A stretch of DNA of 64,000 nucleotides from Actinophytocola sp035634895 (GTDB lineage: Bacteria > Actinomycetota > Actinomycetes > Mycobacteriales > Pseudonocardiaceae), in assembly GCF_035634895.1 (NCBI RefSeq), contig NZ_DASQCC010000064.1:1-64000 (forward strand), written 5' to 3'. The notes under the pieces are model-generated. The model saw only the letters and a program-made list of their open reading frames with translations, searched no databases and was not told where the DNA came from. Of the stretch, positions 52,876-60,774 are shown piece by piece. Position numbers and translations under genes: made by a program. How positions within the stretch are numbered: position 1 is the first letter of the stretch; every line of letters starts with the position of its first letter.

Positions 52876-54497
52876 CTCACCAGGAGTAGCAGGACGGCGA
52901 GCGCGGCGAGCGCGACCACCGCCTGGGCGTAGTAGTGGTGGAGCTGCCCGGTCTGCGGACGCCGCGCGAGCCGGCCCACCGCGCGAAACCCCCGCGCGAC
53001 GAGTCGGACGACTCCGTCGACCGACCACTCGACGCGCCGGTCGACCAGCCGCGCGAACGCCGTGCCGACCGCGGCCGTCGTCCGGACGGTGCCGGCCACG
53101 GCCCTGTCGTCGAACCGCGCGAGGCCGTTCGCGAGTGCCAGGGTGGGCCGCGCGACGACGGCGTTCGCGAGCCTCTCCAGGCCCAGCCAGCCGAGCAGGG
53201 GAGCGGGTGCGGGGAGGTCCCGCCGGCTGACCACCCGTGCCGTCAGCCCGGCGGCGAGCAGGGCGAGCACACCGGAGACGACCAGCTCCCACCAGGCGGG
53301 CTCGGTGCCGCGTTCCGTCCACAGGCCAGGCAGGGCAAGGAGACCGAGCCCGGCGGCGCCGGCCGCGAGCGGTGGCAGGGCCGCCAGCTGCGGCCGGGGG
53401 ACCGGCTTCTTCGCGCGCCCCGTGGGTGCCCAGACCAGCGCCAGCGCCCGGCCGGCGTACGCGGCGCCGAGCGCGGCGGCGGCGAGTCCCACCAGGTACA
53501 GGGGCACGGACTCGTGCAGCGCCGCGGTGAGCACGTGATCTTTCGTCGCCCACAGGGAAAGCGGCGGAACCCCGGCGAGCGAGAGGGCGCCCACGGTGAA
53601 GGCGATGCCGACGAGCCGGTACCCGCGGGCCGCGCCGCCCAGCCCGGCGAGGTCCTTCGTCCCCAGCGCGGTCAGCCACGCGCCGGCGCACAGGAACAGC
53701 AGGCTCTTGGTGAACGCGTGCGCCACCAGCTGCCAGGTGCCGGCCGCGACGCCGCCCGTGCCGGCCGCCAGCACCATGAAACCGACCTGCGCGCACGTGG
53801 ATGCCGCCAGCAGCTGCTTGAGATCCCGCTGCACCACCGCCACCGCGCCCAGCGCCACCGCCGTGGCCGCGCCCACCCACGCGACCGTCACCGCCGCCCA
53901 TGAGGTGGCATCGAGCAGAGGCTCCATGCGTAGCAACAGGTACGCGCCGGCCGCGACCATGGTCGCCGAGTGCAGCAGCGCGGAGACCGGGCTGGGGCCG
54001 TCCATCGCGCGCGAAAGCCAGAAGCTGAACGGCAGCTGGGCCGACTTGCCGAGCGCGGCGACCACCAGCCCGGCCGCCACGACGTCGCGCCAACCGGCCG
54101 GAAGCCCGGCCAGCCGGTCGAGCTCGAGGCCGTGCGCACCGCCCGCGAGCGCGGCGCCCGCAGCGAGGTACAGCCCGAGGTCCGCGGCCCGCGTGGTCAG
54201 GAAGGCGACGAGCCCCGACCGGACCCGGCGCGGTTCCCGCCACCAGAAGCCGATGAGCGCGTACGAGGTGGCGCCCATGACCTCCCAGGCCATCAGGAGC
54301 GTGAGCAGTGTCGTCGCGGTGACGGTCACCAGCATCGCGGCCGCGAAGAGCAGCATCAGACCGTAGAAGCGGACCGACCGCAGCTCCCCGGCCGCGAACA
54401 CCAGCACCGCGAGCAGGACCACCAGGACCGTCACGATCATCACCGCGGACAGCCCGTCCACGCCGAGCTCGAAGGAGATCCCGTCCAGGAAGGCCAT
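52872..54497 (-). CDS. nuoL: NuoL-like antiporter subunit, short
   Basis: A 541-residue subunit, shorter than typical NuoL (about 610-650) at the N-terminus. It retains AWEVMGATSYALIGFWW with the TM5 Glu, LGKSAQLPFSFWLSRAMDGPSPVSALLHSATMV with the TM7 Lys, RDLKQLLAASTCAQVGFM, and a long C-terminal lateral segment ending in a hydrophobic helix. It is the only antiporter of the three with an obviously intact TM5 Glu. One nt separates it from NuoK. Confidence 0.9.
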   Translation of the reverse strand: MAFLDGISFELGVDGLSAVMIVTVLVVLLAVLVFAAGELRSVRFYGLMLLFAAAMLVTVTATTLLTLLMAWEVMGATSYALIGFWWREPRRVRSGLVAFLTTRAADLGLYLAAGAALAGGAHGLELDRLAGLPAGWRDVVAAGLVVAALGKSAQLPFSFWLSRAMDGPSPVSALLHSATMVAAGAYLLLRMEPLLDATSWAAVTVAWVGAATAVALGAVAVVQRDLKQLLAASTCAQVGFMVLAAGTGGVAAGTWQLVAHAFTKSLLFLCAGAWLTALGTKDLAGLGGAARGYRLVGIAFTVGALSLAGVPPLSLWATKDHVLTAALHESVPLYLVGLAAAALGAAYAGRALALVWAPTGRAKKPVPRPQLAALPPLAAGAAGLGLLALPGLWTERGTEPAWWELVVSGVLALLAAGLTARVVSRRDLPAPAPLLGWLGLERLANAVVARPTLALANGLARFDDRAVAGTVRTTAAVGTAFARLVDRRVEWSVDGVVRLVARGFRAVGRLARRPQTGQLHHYYAQAVVALAALAVLLLLVR

Positions 54498-54498
54498 G

Positions 54499-54798
54499 TC
54501 AGTCCCGGAGATCCGCGGCCAGGTCGGTCATGTCGACGTCCCTGGCGCGGAAGATCGCGGTGGTGACGGCGAAACCGGCCGCCATCTCGACGGCCATCGC
54601 GGTGATCGCGACGACGATCACGACCTGGCCGTCGGGCCGGTCCGGCGCGGTGTAGTACCAGAACGCCGCACCCCCGACGATCACCGCGTTGATCATCAGC
54701 TCCAGCCCCATCATGATCATCACGATGGACTGCTGCGAAAGCGCGCCGTAGAGCCCGATGCTGAACAGCGCGGAGGCGAGGAGCAGGTACTCGGTCAT
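54499..54798 (-). CDS. nuoK: NuoK
   Basis: A 99-residue, three-helix subunit. The two membrane Glu residues known to be essential in NuoK are retained (E33 in GLELM and E71 in AVEMAAG). The ATG overlaps the NuoJ stop by ATGA. Confidence 0.92.
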   Translation of the reverse strand: MTEYLLLASALFSIGLYGALSQQSIVMIMMGLELMINAVIVGGAAFWYYTAPDRPDGQVVIVVAITAMAVEMAAGFAVTTAIFRARDVDMTDLAADLRD

Positions 54799-55352
54799 CG
54801 CCCCAGTCCTCCCCGGACGGGGTCGTCGGGCGGTCTCCGGTCGAGGCGGTCACCGTACCGGTCGTAGCGACCCCGGTGCGTGGCAAGCACGACGGTGGCG
54901 ACGATCGTGGCGAAGAGGGCGAGGCCGAGGACCACCATGGTGAGCATCCTGGGCCCCATGAGCGCCTGGCCGAGCGCCATGGTGGGGTCCGCCGGGCGCG
55001 CGGCGTCGGTGCCGGGCCAGTCGACGAGCACACTGCCGGCGGCGAGCACCCCGAAGGTGGCCACCGAGATGACGAGCGCGCCCTTCTTGTTGTGCACCAT
55101 GGTCATCGGCATCAGTCCGGCCGGGTTCATCATGTACATGACCATGAACACGACCATGATCACCATCTCCATGACCATCATGAGGATGACCAGGATGCCC
55201 AGGTAGGTGAGGTCGGCGAGCAGAACCGTCACGCTCGCGAAGACGAACGAGGCGAGGAGCGCGAAGGTGGCCCGAGCCATGGAGTCGACCCGGAACACAG
55301 CGATGCCCGAGGCGACGGCGCCGGCGGCACACACCCAGAAGACGACGTCCAT
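54795..55352 (-). CDS. nuoJ: NuoJ-like subunit with methionine-rich helix
   Basis: A 185-residue, five-helix subunit matching NuoJ at its N-terminus (WVCAAGAVASGIAVF) and TM2. TM3 and its following turn hold 12 methionines within residues 58-85 (MMVMEMVIMVVFMVMYMM and then M81, M83, M85), with a single Glu62. That is far beyond the usual composition. The C-terminus is soluble and charged. The start is 10 nt after NuoH. Confidence 0.9.
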   Translation of the reverse strand: MDVVFWVCAAGAVASGIAVFRVDSMARATFALLASFVFASVTVLLADLTYLGILVILMMVMEMVIMVVFMVMYMMNPAGLMPMTMVHNKKGALVISVATFGVLAAGSVLVDWPGTDAARPADPTMALGQALMGPRMLTMVVLGLALFATIVATVVLATHRGRYDRYGDRLDRRPPDDPVRGGLGR

Positions 55353-55362
55353 GATCCTCCGT

Positions 55363-56310
55363 TCAGCTGACCACGATGGACACGAAGAGGGCCTGCAGGA
55401 GGGTGGCGGGGATGAGCACCATCCAGGCCACCTCCATGAACCGCTCGACGCGGACGGTCGGCATCCGGCGCCCGGCGAGGACGAGGAGCGCGAGCACGGC
55501 GGCGGTCTTGACGAGCGACCACGACCAGTCCGGCAGCAGCGGACCGGCGCCACCGCCGAGGAAGAGCGGCACGGCCATGGCGGCGCCGGAGACGAGGAGA
55601 ACCTGCCGCCCGGCGAGGAACACCAGACGGTCCACACCGGACAGTTCGGCGCCGGCGCCCCCGGCGAGGTCGCTGCCGGTCGCCTGGTCGAACGGCCTGG
55701 AGAACGACATCGCGAGCACGGACACCAGGTACCCGAGGAAGGCGACCGGCATCCACACGACGAACCAGAGGCCGCGCTGCGCGCCGGCGATGTCGGCGAC
55801 CCGCAGCGACCCGGCCCCGATGGCGACGGTGGTGAGCGCGAACATGTGCGGCAGCTCGTAGGCGAGGCCCTGCGCCACGAACCGGTACCCGCCGACGAGC
55901 GAGAACGCGGAGTTGGGCCCCCAGCCGGCGAGCCAGACGGCCGCCCAGGCGACGATCTCCATGGCGTTGAACCACACGACCCCGACGTCGAGGTCCGCGA
56001 CGGCCCACCGCCCGAGTGGTGTGACTCCCGAGGCCAGCACGGCGGCCACGAGCAGCACGAGCCCGGCGCCCCGCCAGAGGAGACCGTCGGCGGCGAGGGT
56101 GCGCCTGCGCTGCTGCACGAGCAACCCGGTGACCGTCCGCAGAGGCTCGAGGGCGGCGCTCCTGGTGGACCGCCCCGCCGCACGGGCCGCGAGGACGGCG
56201 TCGAAGGCGGTGGCCGCGAAGGCGAACAGGCAGAGCAGGGCGAGCAGTGGGAGCGCGCTCCACCAGGCGGTCGGCTCGACCGCGGCATCCGTCGTCGCGA
56301 CCCTAGCCAT
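55363..56310 (-). CDS. nuoH: NuoH-like subunit lacking the acidic quinone-site motifs
   Basis: A 315-residue, eight-helix protein with the NuoH pattern AGWGPNSAFSLVGGYRFVAQGLAYELP. Where canonical NuoH reads AETNRAPFDLPEAESELVAG (quinone cavity and E-channel), this one reads AMSFSRPFDQATGSDLAGG. The Glu residues are gone while Arg-Pro-Phe-Asp remains. The C-terminal RAT-PRLRYD region is changed to GRRMPTVRVERFMEVAWM. Its start overlaps the upstream histidine-rich gene by 8 nt. Confidence 0.88.
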   Translation of the reverse strand: MARVATTDAAVEPTAWWSALPLLALLCLFAFAATAFDAVLAARAAGRSTRSAALEPLRTVTGLLVQQRRRTLAADGLLWRGAGLVLLVAAVLASGVTPLGRWAVADLDVGVVWFNAMEIVAWAAVWLAGWGPNSAFSLVGGYRFVAQGLAYELPHMFALTTVAIGAGSLRVADIAGAQRGLWFVVWMPVAFLGYLVSVLAMSFSRPFDQATGSDLAGGAGAELSGVDRLVFLAGRQVLLVSGAAMAVPLFLGGGAGPLLPDWSWSLVKTAAVLALLVLAGRRMPTVRVERFMEVAWMVLIPATLLQALFVSIVVS

Positions 56311-57454
56311 GCAGGCTCGCGACGGTGAGACGGGCGGCGGCGAACTCGGTGCCCGCGAGGAGGTCTGGGAGCCCCGTGACCGTCCACTGTGGCTCGTCGC
56401 GGCGGTCGAGCCAGCCGTGGAGGCGGTCCAGTGCGTCCCCGGACTCGGTCCGGCCGACGCCGGCGAGCAGCCACCGAAGCGACCGGGACCGGCGAACCCT
56501 GCTGGCCCAGCGCCGCAACGGCTCCTGGGGCGCGGTGCCGTCCAGGGCCTGGTCCCGGAGGCGCTGAGCGGTGGTGGCGGCGTCGACCCAGCCGGCGAGG
56601 GCGAGCAGGCGGGCACTGGCGTCGAGCCGGCGGGCGACCGGGTGTGCTGCCCAGAAGGAGTCGTGGGTGCCGTCGAGCACCTCGACGGTGGCGTCCTGGA
56701 TGACGTCGCCCTGGAGTCTGGTGTGGACGATGAGACCCGGCGGCCACAGGGGAAGCGCGGGGCCGAGGGGGACGTGCAGCTGGTCGAGCATGAGCCCGTC
56801 ACGGTCGGGAGCACGGTCGGCCATGGGCACACCGCCGGGCGACGCCATGCCGGCCATGTGATGGTCGTGTCCGCCGTGGCTCGGCTGCCCGCCGCCGTGC
56901 TCGTGTCCGTCATGGCCGGAAGCGTCGCCTTGCTCGTGTCCGCCGTGGCTCGGCTGCCCGTCGCCGTGCTCGTGTCCGCCGTGGCCGGAGGCGTCGCCGT
57001 GGTGGGAGTGGCCGGCAGGCTGGGAACCGTGGGCGGCATGAGGGTGATCGGCGGCATCGTGGCTGGGGCCGCCGCAGCCGGCGTGCTCTTCGTGGCCGGT
57101 TTGACTTGTCGCGGCGTGGGCGTGCTCCGGCGCCCCGGCGGGCTGGGCCTGCCGGCGCTGCTCATCCGCGTCGTGGAGCAGCTCCAGCGCGGCCGCCAGC
57201 GCGCCCGGCACCGCCGCGCTCACCGCCACGTCCACCCGCACCCGCGGCGCCGGAACCGTCCGCCACACCCGGGTCGCGTACGGCTCCAGGCCCCCGCCCG
57301 CCACCACCAGCATGTTCGCCTCCGCCGGGTTGAGCGCCAGCCGCCAACCCCGCTCCCGCGCGTACCGCTCCGCCGCCACCCGCGCCCCCGTGCCGCCCGG
57401 CGCCGTCACCACCAGCAGGCTCGGCCGGGTGTGCCGCAGCAGCCACGACGTCAC
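56303..57454 (-). CDS. Histidine-rich NuoB/NuoD-like hybrid protein
   Basis: A 383-residue protein in the place of NuoB-C-D. Residues 40-80 (NPAEANMLVVAGG ... TRVWRTVPAPRVRVDVAVS) recall the NuoB segment ADLMIVAG...VLRRIYDQMPEPKW, but no iron-sulfur cysteines are present. Residues 111-199 contain 23 His and one Cys (C127), partly in two tandem 23-residue repeats (GDASGHGGHEHG...). Residues 225-345 recall NuoD (LHVPLGPALPLWPPGLI, RRSRSLRWLLAGVG). GTG 57454 overlaps the NuoA stop. It is suited to bind metal rather than pass electrons. The NuoB/NuoD resemblance is recalled, not aligned. Confidence 0.75.
   Translation of the reverse strand: MTSWLLRHTRPSLLVVTAPGGTGARVAAERYARERGWRLALNPAEANMLVVAGGGLEPYATRVWRTVPAPRVRVDVAVSAAVPGALAAALELLHDADEQRRQAQPAGAPEHAHAATSQTGHEEHAGCGGPSHDAADHPHAAHGSQPAGHSHHGDASGHGGHEHGDGQPSHGGHEQGDASGHDGHEHGGGQPSHGGHDHHMAGMASPGGVPMADRAPDRDGLMLDQLHVPLGPALPLWPPGLIVHTRLQGDVIQDATVEVLDGTHDSFWAAHPVARRLDASARLLALAGWVDAATTAQRLRDQALDGTAPQEPLRRWASRVRRSRSLRWLLAGVGRTESGDALDRLHGWLDRRDEPQWTVTGLPDLLAGTEFAAARLTVASLHG
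56861..56998 (-). repeat. Two tandem 69-bp repeats inside the histidine-rich gene
   Basis: Codons 153-175 and 176-198 are near-identical 69-nt units encoding GDASGH(G/D)GHEHG(D/G)GQPSHGGH(E/D)(Q/H). Copy-number change here would alter the number of His by about seven per unit. Confidence 0.85.
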
Positions 57455-57780
57455 GCCCACCGCAGCGCACCCTCCCGCCACGCATACGCGACGCCGGCGA
57501 ACAGGATGCCCAGGAACACGAACATCTCCACTACCGCGGTCGTCCCCTCCTCGGCCACGACGAGGGTCCACGGGTACATGAACACCATCTCCATGTCGAA
57601 CGCCAGGAACACCATCGTCACCGTGTACCAGCGGACATGGAAGCGGGACACCGCATGCTCGGTCGGCTCGTGGCCGGACAGGAACGGTCGCACGTCCGCC
57701 ACCCGGCCCAGCCGCACCAGCAACGCGACGCCGTACGCCGCCCCGGCCAGCAGGAGCGCCGCGACCGCCAGCACGAGCAT
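57451..57780 (-). CDS. nuoA: NuoA-like subunit
   Basis: A 109-residue, three-helix protein with the NuoA pattern: RVADVRPFLSGHEPTEHAVSRFHVRWYTVTMVFLAFDMEMVFMYPW, containing the conserved FDxE. ATG 57780 has GGAGGAGGT upstream. First gene of the operon; translation of the next gene is coupled. Confidence 0.9.
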   Translation of the reverse strand: MLVLAVAALLLAGAAYGVALLVRLGRVADVRPFLSGHEPTEHAVSRFHVRWYTVTMVFLAFDMEMVFMYPWTLVVAEEGTTAVVEMFVFLGILFAGVAYAWREGALRWA

Positions 57781-57860
57781 GCCCCACCTCCTCCGAATAC
57801 CCGGTGGGGGTAAAGCTACCTCGTCGGCCGGCCGATCGCGTGGAAGGACACCCGGCCCGG

Positions 57861-58199
57861 CTACTTCCCGCGACCGCGCCGGAGCAGGCGGCTGCCGACG
57901 AACAGCCCGGCCACCGCGACCGCCCCGACCGTCGCGATGATGCGGTTGACGTCGATGGCGGGCTGCCACCAGACCTCGCCGTTCTTGATCACGTACGCGC
58001 CGACCGGCCTGGCGATCAGTCCCAGACCGCCGCCCTCACCTCTGCGGCCCTGCTTGTCGTCGCCGTTTCCGCCGCCGCCGCCACCGGCTATCTGGGCCGC
58101 CGGGATCACGGTCACGCCGTCCTTCTCGACGGGCTCGCCGAACACCATCTTGGCGTCGAACGAGTCGCGGGCGCGGGCCAGCAGGTTCTCGATCTTCAT
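57861..58199 (-). CDS. GerW/YtfJ family protein
   Basis: A 112-residue protein with the family shape: N-terminal helix, FGEPVEKDGVTVIPAAQIAGG, a Gly-rich loop, then GLIARPVGAYVIKNGEVWWQPAID and one C-terminal membrane helix. Members include sporulation protein YtfJ/GerW and many actinobacterial proteins of unknown role. ATG 58199 follows GGGGAG. Confidence 0.88.
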   Translation of the reverse strand: MKIENLLARARDSFDAKMVFGEPVEKDGVTVIPAAQIAGGGGGGNGDDKQGRRGEGGGLGLIARPVGAYVIKNGEVWWQPAIDVNRIIATVGAVAVAGLFVGSRLLRRGRGK

Positions 58200-58248
58200 C
58201 GTCGCTCCCCATGTCCGGTCTGGTGCGACAACCATCCCATGATCGCGG

Positions 58249-58842
58249 CTACCGCACGGGACCGGTCAGGCGGTGATGTTCGGCGACGGTCGCGACCGCG
58301 TAGCCGCCTCCGCCGGCGATGGCCAGTAGCCAGAACAGGTTCGGGGTGCCGAGGGTCAGGGCGAGGGTGGAGATCAGGGCTAGCCAGGTGCCGAGGCAGT
58401 AGTGCACGAGGTTGCGCCGCGCGATGCCCTCACCGAGGTAGAGCAGGCCGACTACGAGACCCGAGCCGGTGGGCCAGAGCACGGTCTGGAGCTCCGGCGC
58501 GTCGGCGATGGCGGTGAGGCCGGTGATGGCGAGGAAGAGGGCGGCGAACCCGCTGATCCAGGACAGGCCGAGGAGTTTCCCCGTCAGCACACCGGACCTG
58601 TCGGCGCCGCGCTGGGCGCGGGCGGCCGCGCGGGTGGCGAGCACGGTGCCGGCGGCGAGGCCGGCGCCGAGCAACGCCGGGGGCAGCCAGCCGGGCAGGG
58701 CGACCAACGGGTCGGCGCTCCGGGAGATGGCGGTGCTGCCGTGCCCGAGTACGTAGGCGAGGCCGAAGCTGAGGTAGGCGCCACGGTTGTCGACCTCGCC
58801 GACACGGGCGGCGGCGGGGGCGGGGAGCGCGAGTGTGGTCAC
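58249..58842 (-). CDS. Hypothetical membrane protein (six helices)
   Basis: A 197-residue protein with six predicted membrane helices and a pattern (FGLAYVLGHGSTAISR, LLGLSWISGFAALFLAITGL) loosely like GPR1/FUN34/YaaH-type proteins, but the signature NPAPLG is absent. No function is assigned. GTG 58842 has GAGGAAC upstream. Confidence 0.7.
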   Translation of the reverse strand: MTTLALPAPAAARVGEVDNRGAYLSFGLAYVLGHGSTAISRSADPLVALPGWLPPALLGAGLAAGTVLATRAAARAQRGADRSGVLTGKLLGLSWISGFAALFLAITGLTAIADAPELQTVLWPTGSGLVVGLLYLGEGIARRNLVHYCLGTWLALISTLALTLGTPNLFWLLAIAGGGGYAVATVAEHHRLTGPVR

Positions 58843-58898
58843 GGCAGGTTCCTCCGGAAGCGTCAGTGAGATGGCGGGGCGTCAGGGAGTAGGGGGAG

Positions 58899-59948
58899 TC
58901 AGGAAACCGGCTGCGGGACGATGATGACCTTGCCCGCGACGGTGCGTGACTCGGCCAGCGCGAGGGCGGCCCCGGCGTCGGTCAGCGGGAACTCCGCGGC
59001 GACCTGTGGGGTGAGTACGCCGGCGGCGACCAGCGCCAGCACCTGGGTGAGGTCCTCGTTCAGCCGGGCGCGGAAGGTGTCCAGGCGGCGCTTGCCGGCC
59101 CAGAAGTTGTAGAAGTGGGCGTTCCTGCCGTTCGGCAGGTAGTGCCATGCCAGCAGGCGGACGAACGACCTGAGGACCGGCAGGCGCGAGTTGCCGTCGT
59201 CGTCCTTGGTGGCCGCGGTGCCGTAGGACACGAGCGTCCCGCCGCGGCGCAGCAGCCGCCACGAGTCCTTCAGTCCGGCGCCGCCGACGTGGTCGAACAC
59301 CGCGTCGACGCCGTCCGGCGCGAGCTCGCGGATGCGTTGGTACAGGTGCGGGTCTCGGTAGTCGACCGGGGTGGCGCCCAGTTCACGGACCAGGTCGTGG
59401 TGTCGCGGCGAGGCCGTGCCGAGCACGGTGATCCCGGCGTGGCGGGCCAGCTGGGTGAGGGTCGAGCCGACGCCGCCGTTGGCGCCGAGCACCACGATCG
59501 TCCCGCCCGCGGGCACGCGGGCGGTGCGGTGCAGCATCTGCCAGGCCGTGATCCCGTTGACCACCACGGTCTCCGCGGCGGCCGCCGACACGTCGTCAGG
59601 CACGGGGACCAGGTCGGCGGCGTCGAGCAGCAGGGCACTGGCCCAGCCGCCGACCTTGGTGACGGCGGCGTACCGGCGGCCCACCATGCCGGTGTCGACG
59701 TCCGGGCCGACGGCGGTCACGGTGCCGACCACGTCGTAGCCGGGCACGAACGGGAAGGCCGGCTGGTCGTAGTACTTGCCGCGCCGCATCTGCTGTTCGG
59801 CGAACGAGACGCCCGTGGCGTCCATCCTCAGTACGACCTGGCCCGCGGCGGGAGCGGGGAGCTCGCGGGTGCGGACCCGCAGGCCGCTCGCCTCGACCTT
59901 GCCCGGCAGGACGATCTCGGTGGCGTGGGTGACAACGCTGCTGTTCAT
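58899..59948 (-). CDS. Medium-chain NADP-dependent oxidoreductase (quinone oxidoreductase-like)
   Basis: A 349-residue zinc-free MDR enzyme, quinone oxidoreductase or enoyl reductase type. The Rossmann motif is VLGANGGVGSTLTQLA and the NADP-region pattern is GTASPRHHD. The catalytic-zinc residues of ADH are absent. It is divergent from a TetR gene across three TTAC-N4-GTAA sites, so it is probably induced by a toxic substrate. Confidence 0.9.
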   Translation of the reverse strand: MNSSVVTHATEIVLPGKVEASGLRVRTRELPAPAAGQVVLRMDATGVSFAEQQMRRGKYYDQPAFPFVPGYDVVGTVTAVGPDVDTGMVGRRYAAVTKVGGWASALLLDAADLVPVPDDVSAAAAETVVVNGITAWQMLHRTARVPAGGTIVVLGANGGVGSTLTQLARHAGITVLGTASPRHHDLVRELGATPVDYRDPHLYQRIRELAPDGVDAVFDHVGGAGLKDSWRLLRRGGTLVSYGTAATKDDDGNSRLPVLRSFVRLLAWHYLPNGRNAHFYNFWAGKRRLDTFRARLNEDLTQVLALVAAGVLTPQVAAEFPLTDAGAALALAESRTVAGKVIIVPQPVS

Positions 59949-59975
59949 TGGCTGTGCTCCTGGGTCCCTGTTTGG

Positions 59976-60032
59976 TTACGCCAGTAAGGTTACGCATGTA
60001 AGTTTAAGTGAGGCAAGAGCTAACGCATGTAA
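59976..60032. promoter_or_regulatory. Three TTAC-N4-GTAA operator-like palindromes
   Basis: TTACGCCAGTAA (59976-59987), TTACGCATGTAA (59990-60001) and TAACGCATGTAA (60021-60032) lie between the oxidoreductase and the TetR gene. ACGCATGTAAGTTT is exactly repeated with 31-bp spacing. Probably binding sites of the TetR protein for both divergent genes. Confidence 0.72.
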
Positions 60033-60056
60033 GTTTTGTGATGTAAGCTCACGGGC

Positions 60057-60692
60057 ATGGCAGACAGGACGGCGACCACCCGTACCCGCAACCGGCGTGG
60101 GGAGGGTGCCCGGCTGCGCGACGAGATCGTGGCCGCCGCGGTCGAGCTGCTCGACGAGACCGGCGACGAGGGCGCCATCACCCTGCGCTCCGTCGCCCGC
60201 CGCGCGGGGATCGCCGCGCCCTCGATCTACCGACACTTCCCCGACCAGCCGGCCATCATGCTGGCCGTCGTGCGCCAGGCGTTCGCCGAGCTGACGGCAC
60301 TGCTACGCGACGAGGTGGCGGCCGCCGGCGACGATCCCCGGCGACGGCTCTTCGCCGGCTGCCACGCCTACCTGCGCTACGCCGAGGAACATCCGCAGCG
60401 GTACCGCCTCATGTTCGGCGGCCTCTGGATGCCCTCGCTGAACGACACGTCCGTGACCAGGGACGACGTGGCCACCCTCGGTGACGCCTGCATCGAGCTG
60501 CTCACCGGGACACTGGACGGCTGCGTCACCGCCGGCCTCGCCACCAGCGCCGACCTGCACACGGACACCATCGCGCTGTGGCTGGGCCTGCACGGGCTGG
60601 CCCACCAGCGAGCGTCGACCGTGGCCTTCCCGTGGCCACCTGACATCGCCGACCACATCATCACCACGTTGGCACACCTCAGGGACGCATGA
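60057..60692 (+). CDS. TetR family repressor
   Basis: A 211-residue TetR protein with HTH ITLRSVARRAGIAAPSIYRHFPDQPAIMLAVV and a TetR_C-type effector domain (WLGLHGLAHQRA). ATG 60057. Divergent from the oxidoreductase and likely its repressor, with three operator-like sites between them. Confidence 0.92.
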   Translation: MADRTATTRTRNRRGEGARLRDEIVAAAVELLDETGDEGAITLRSVARRAGIAAPSIYRHFPDQPAIMLAVVRQAFAELTALLRDEVAAAGDDPRRRLFAGCHAYLRYAEEHPQRYRLMFGGLWMPSLNDTSVTRDDVATLGDACIELLTGTLDGCVTAGLATSADLHTDTIALWLGLHGLAHQRASTVAFPWPPDIADHIITTLAHLRDA

Positions 60693-60774
60693 CCCCGTCC
60701 GCCGCACCCTCGGGTCATGGCCGTCGGTCCCACCGGCGGGAAGAATGACCGCGGACGTGGTCGAAGGAGGCGGT

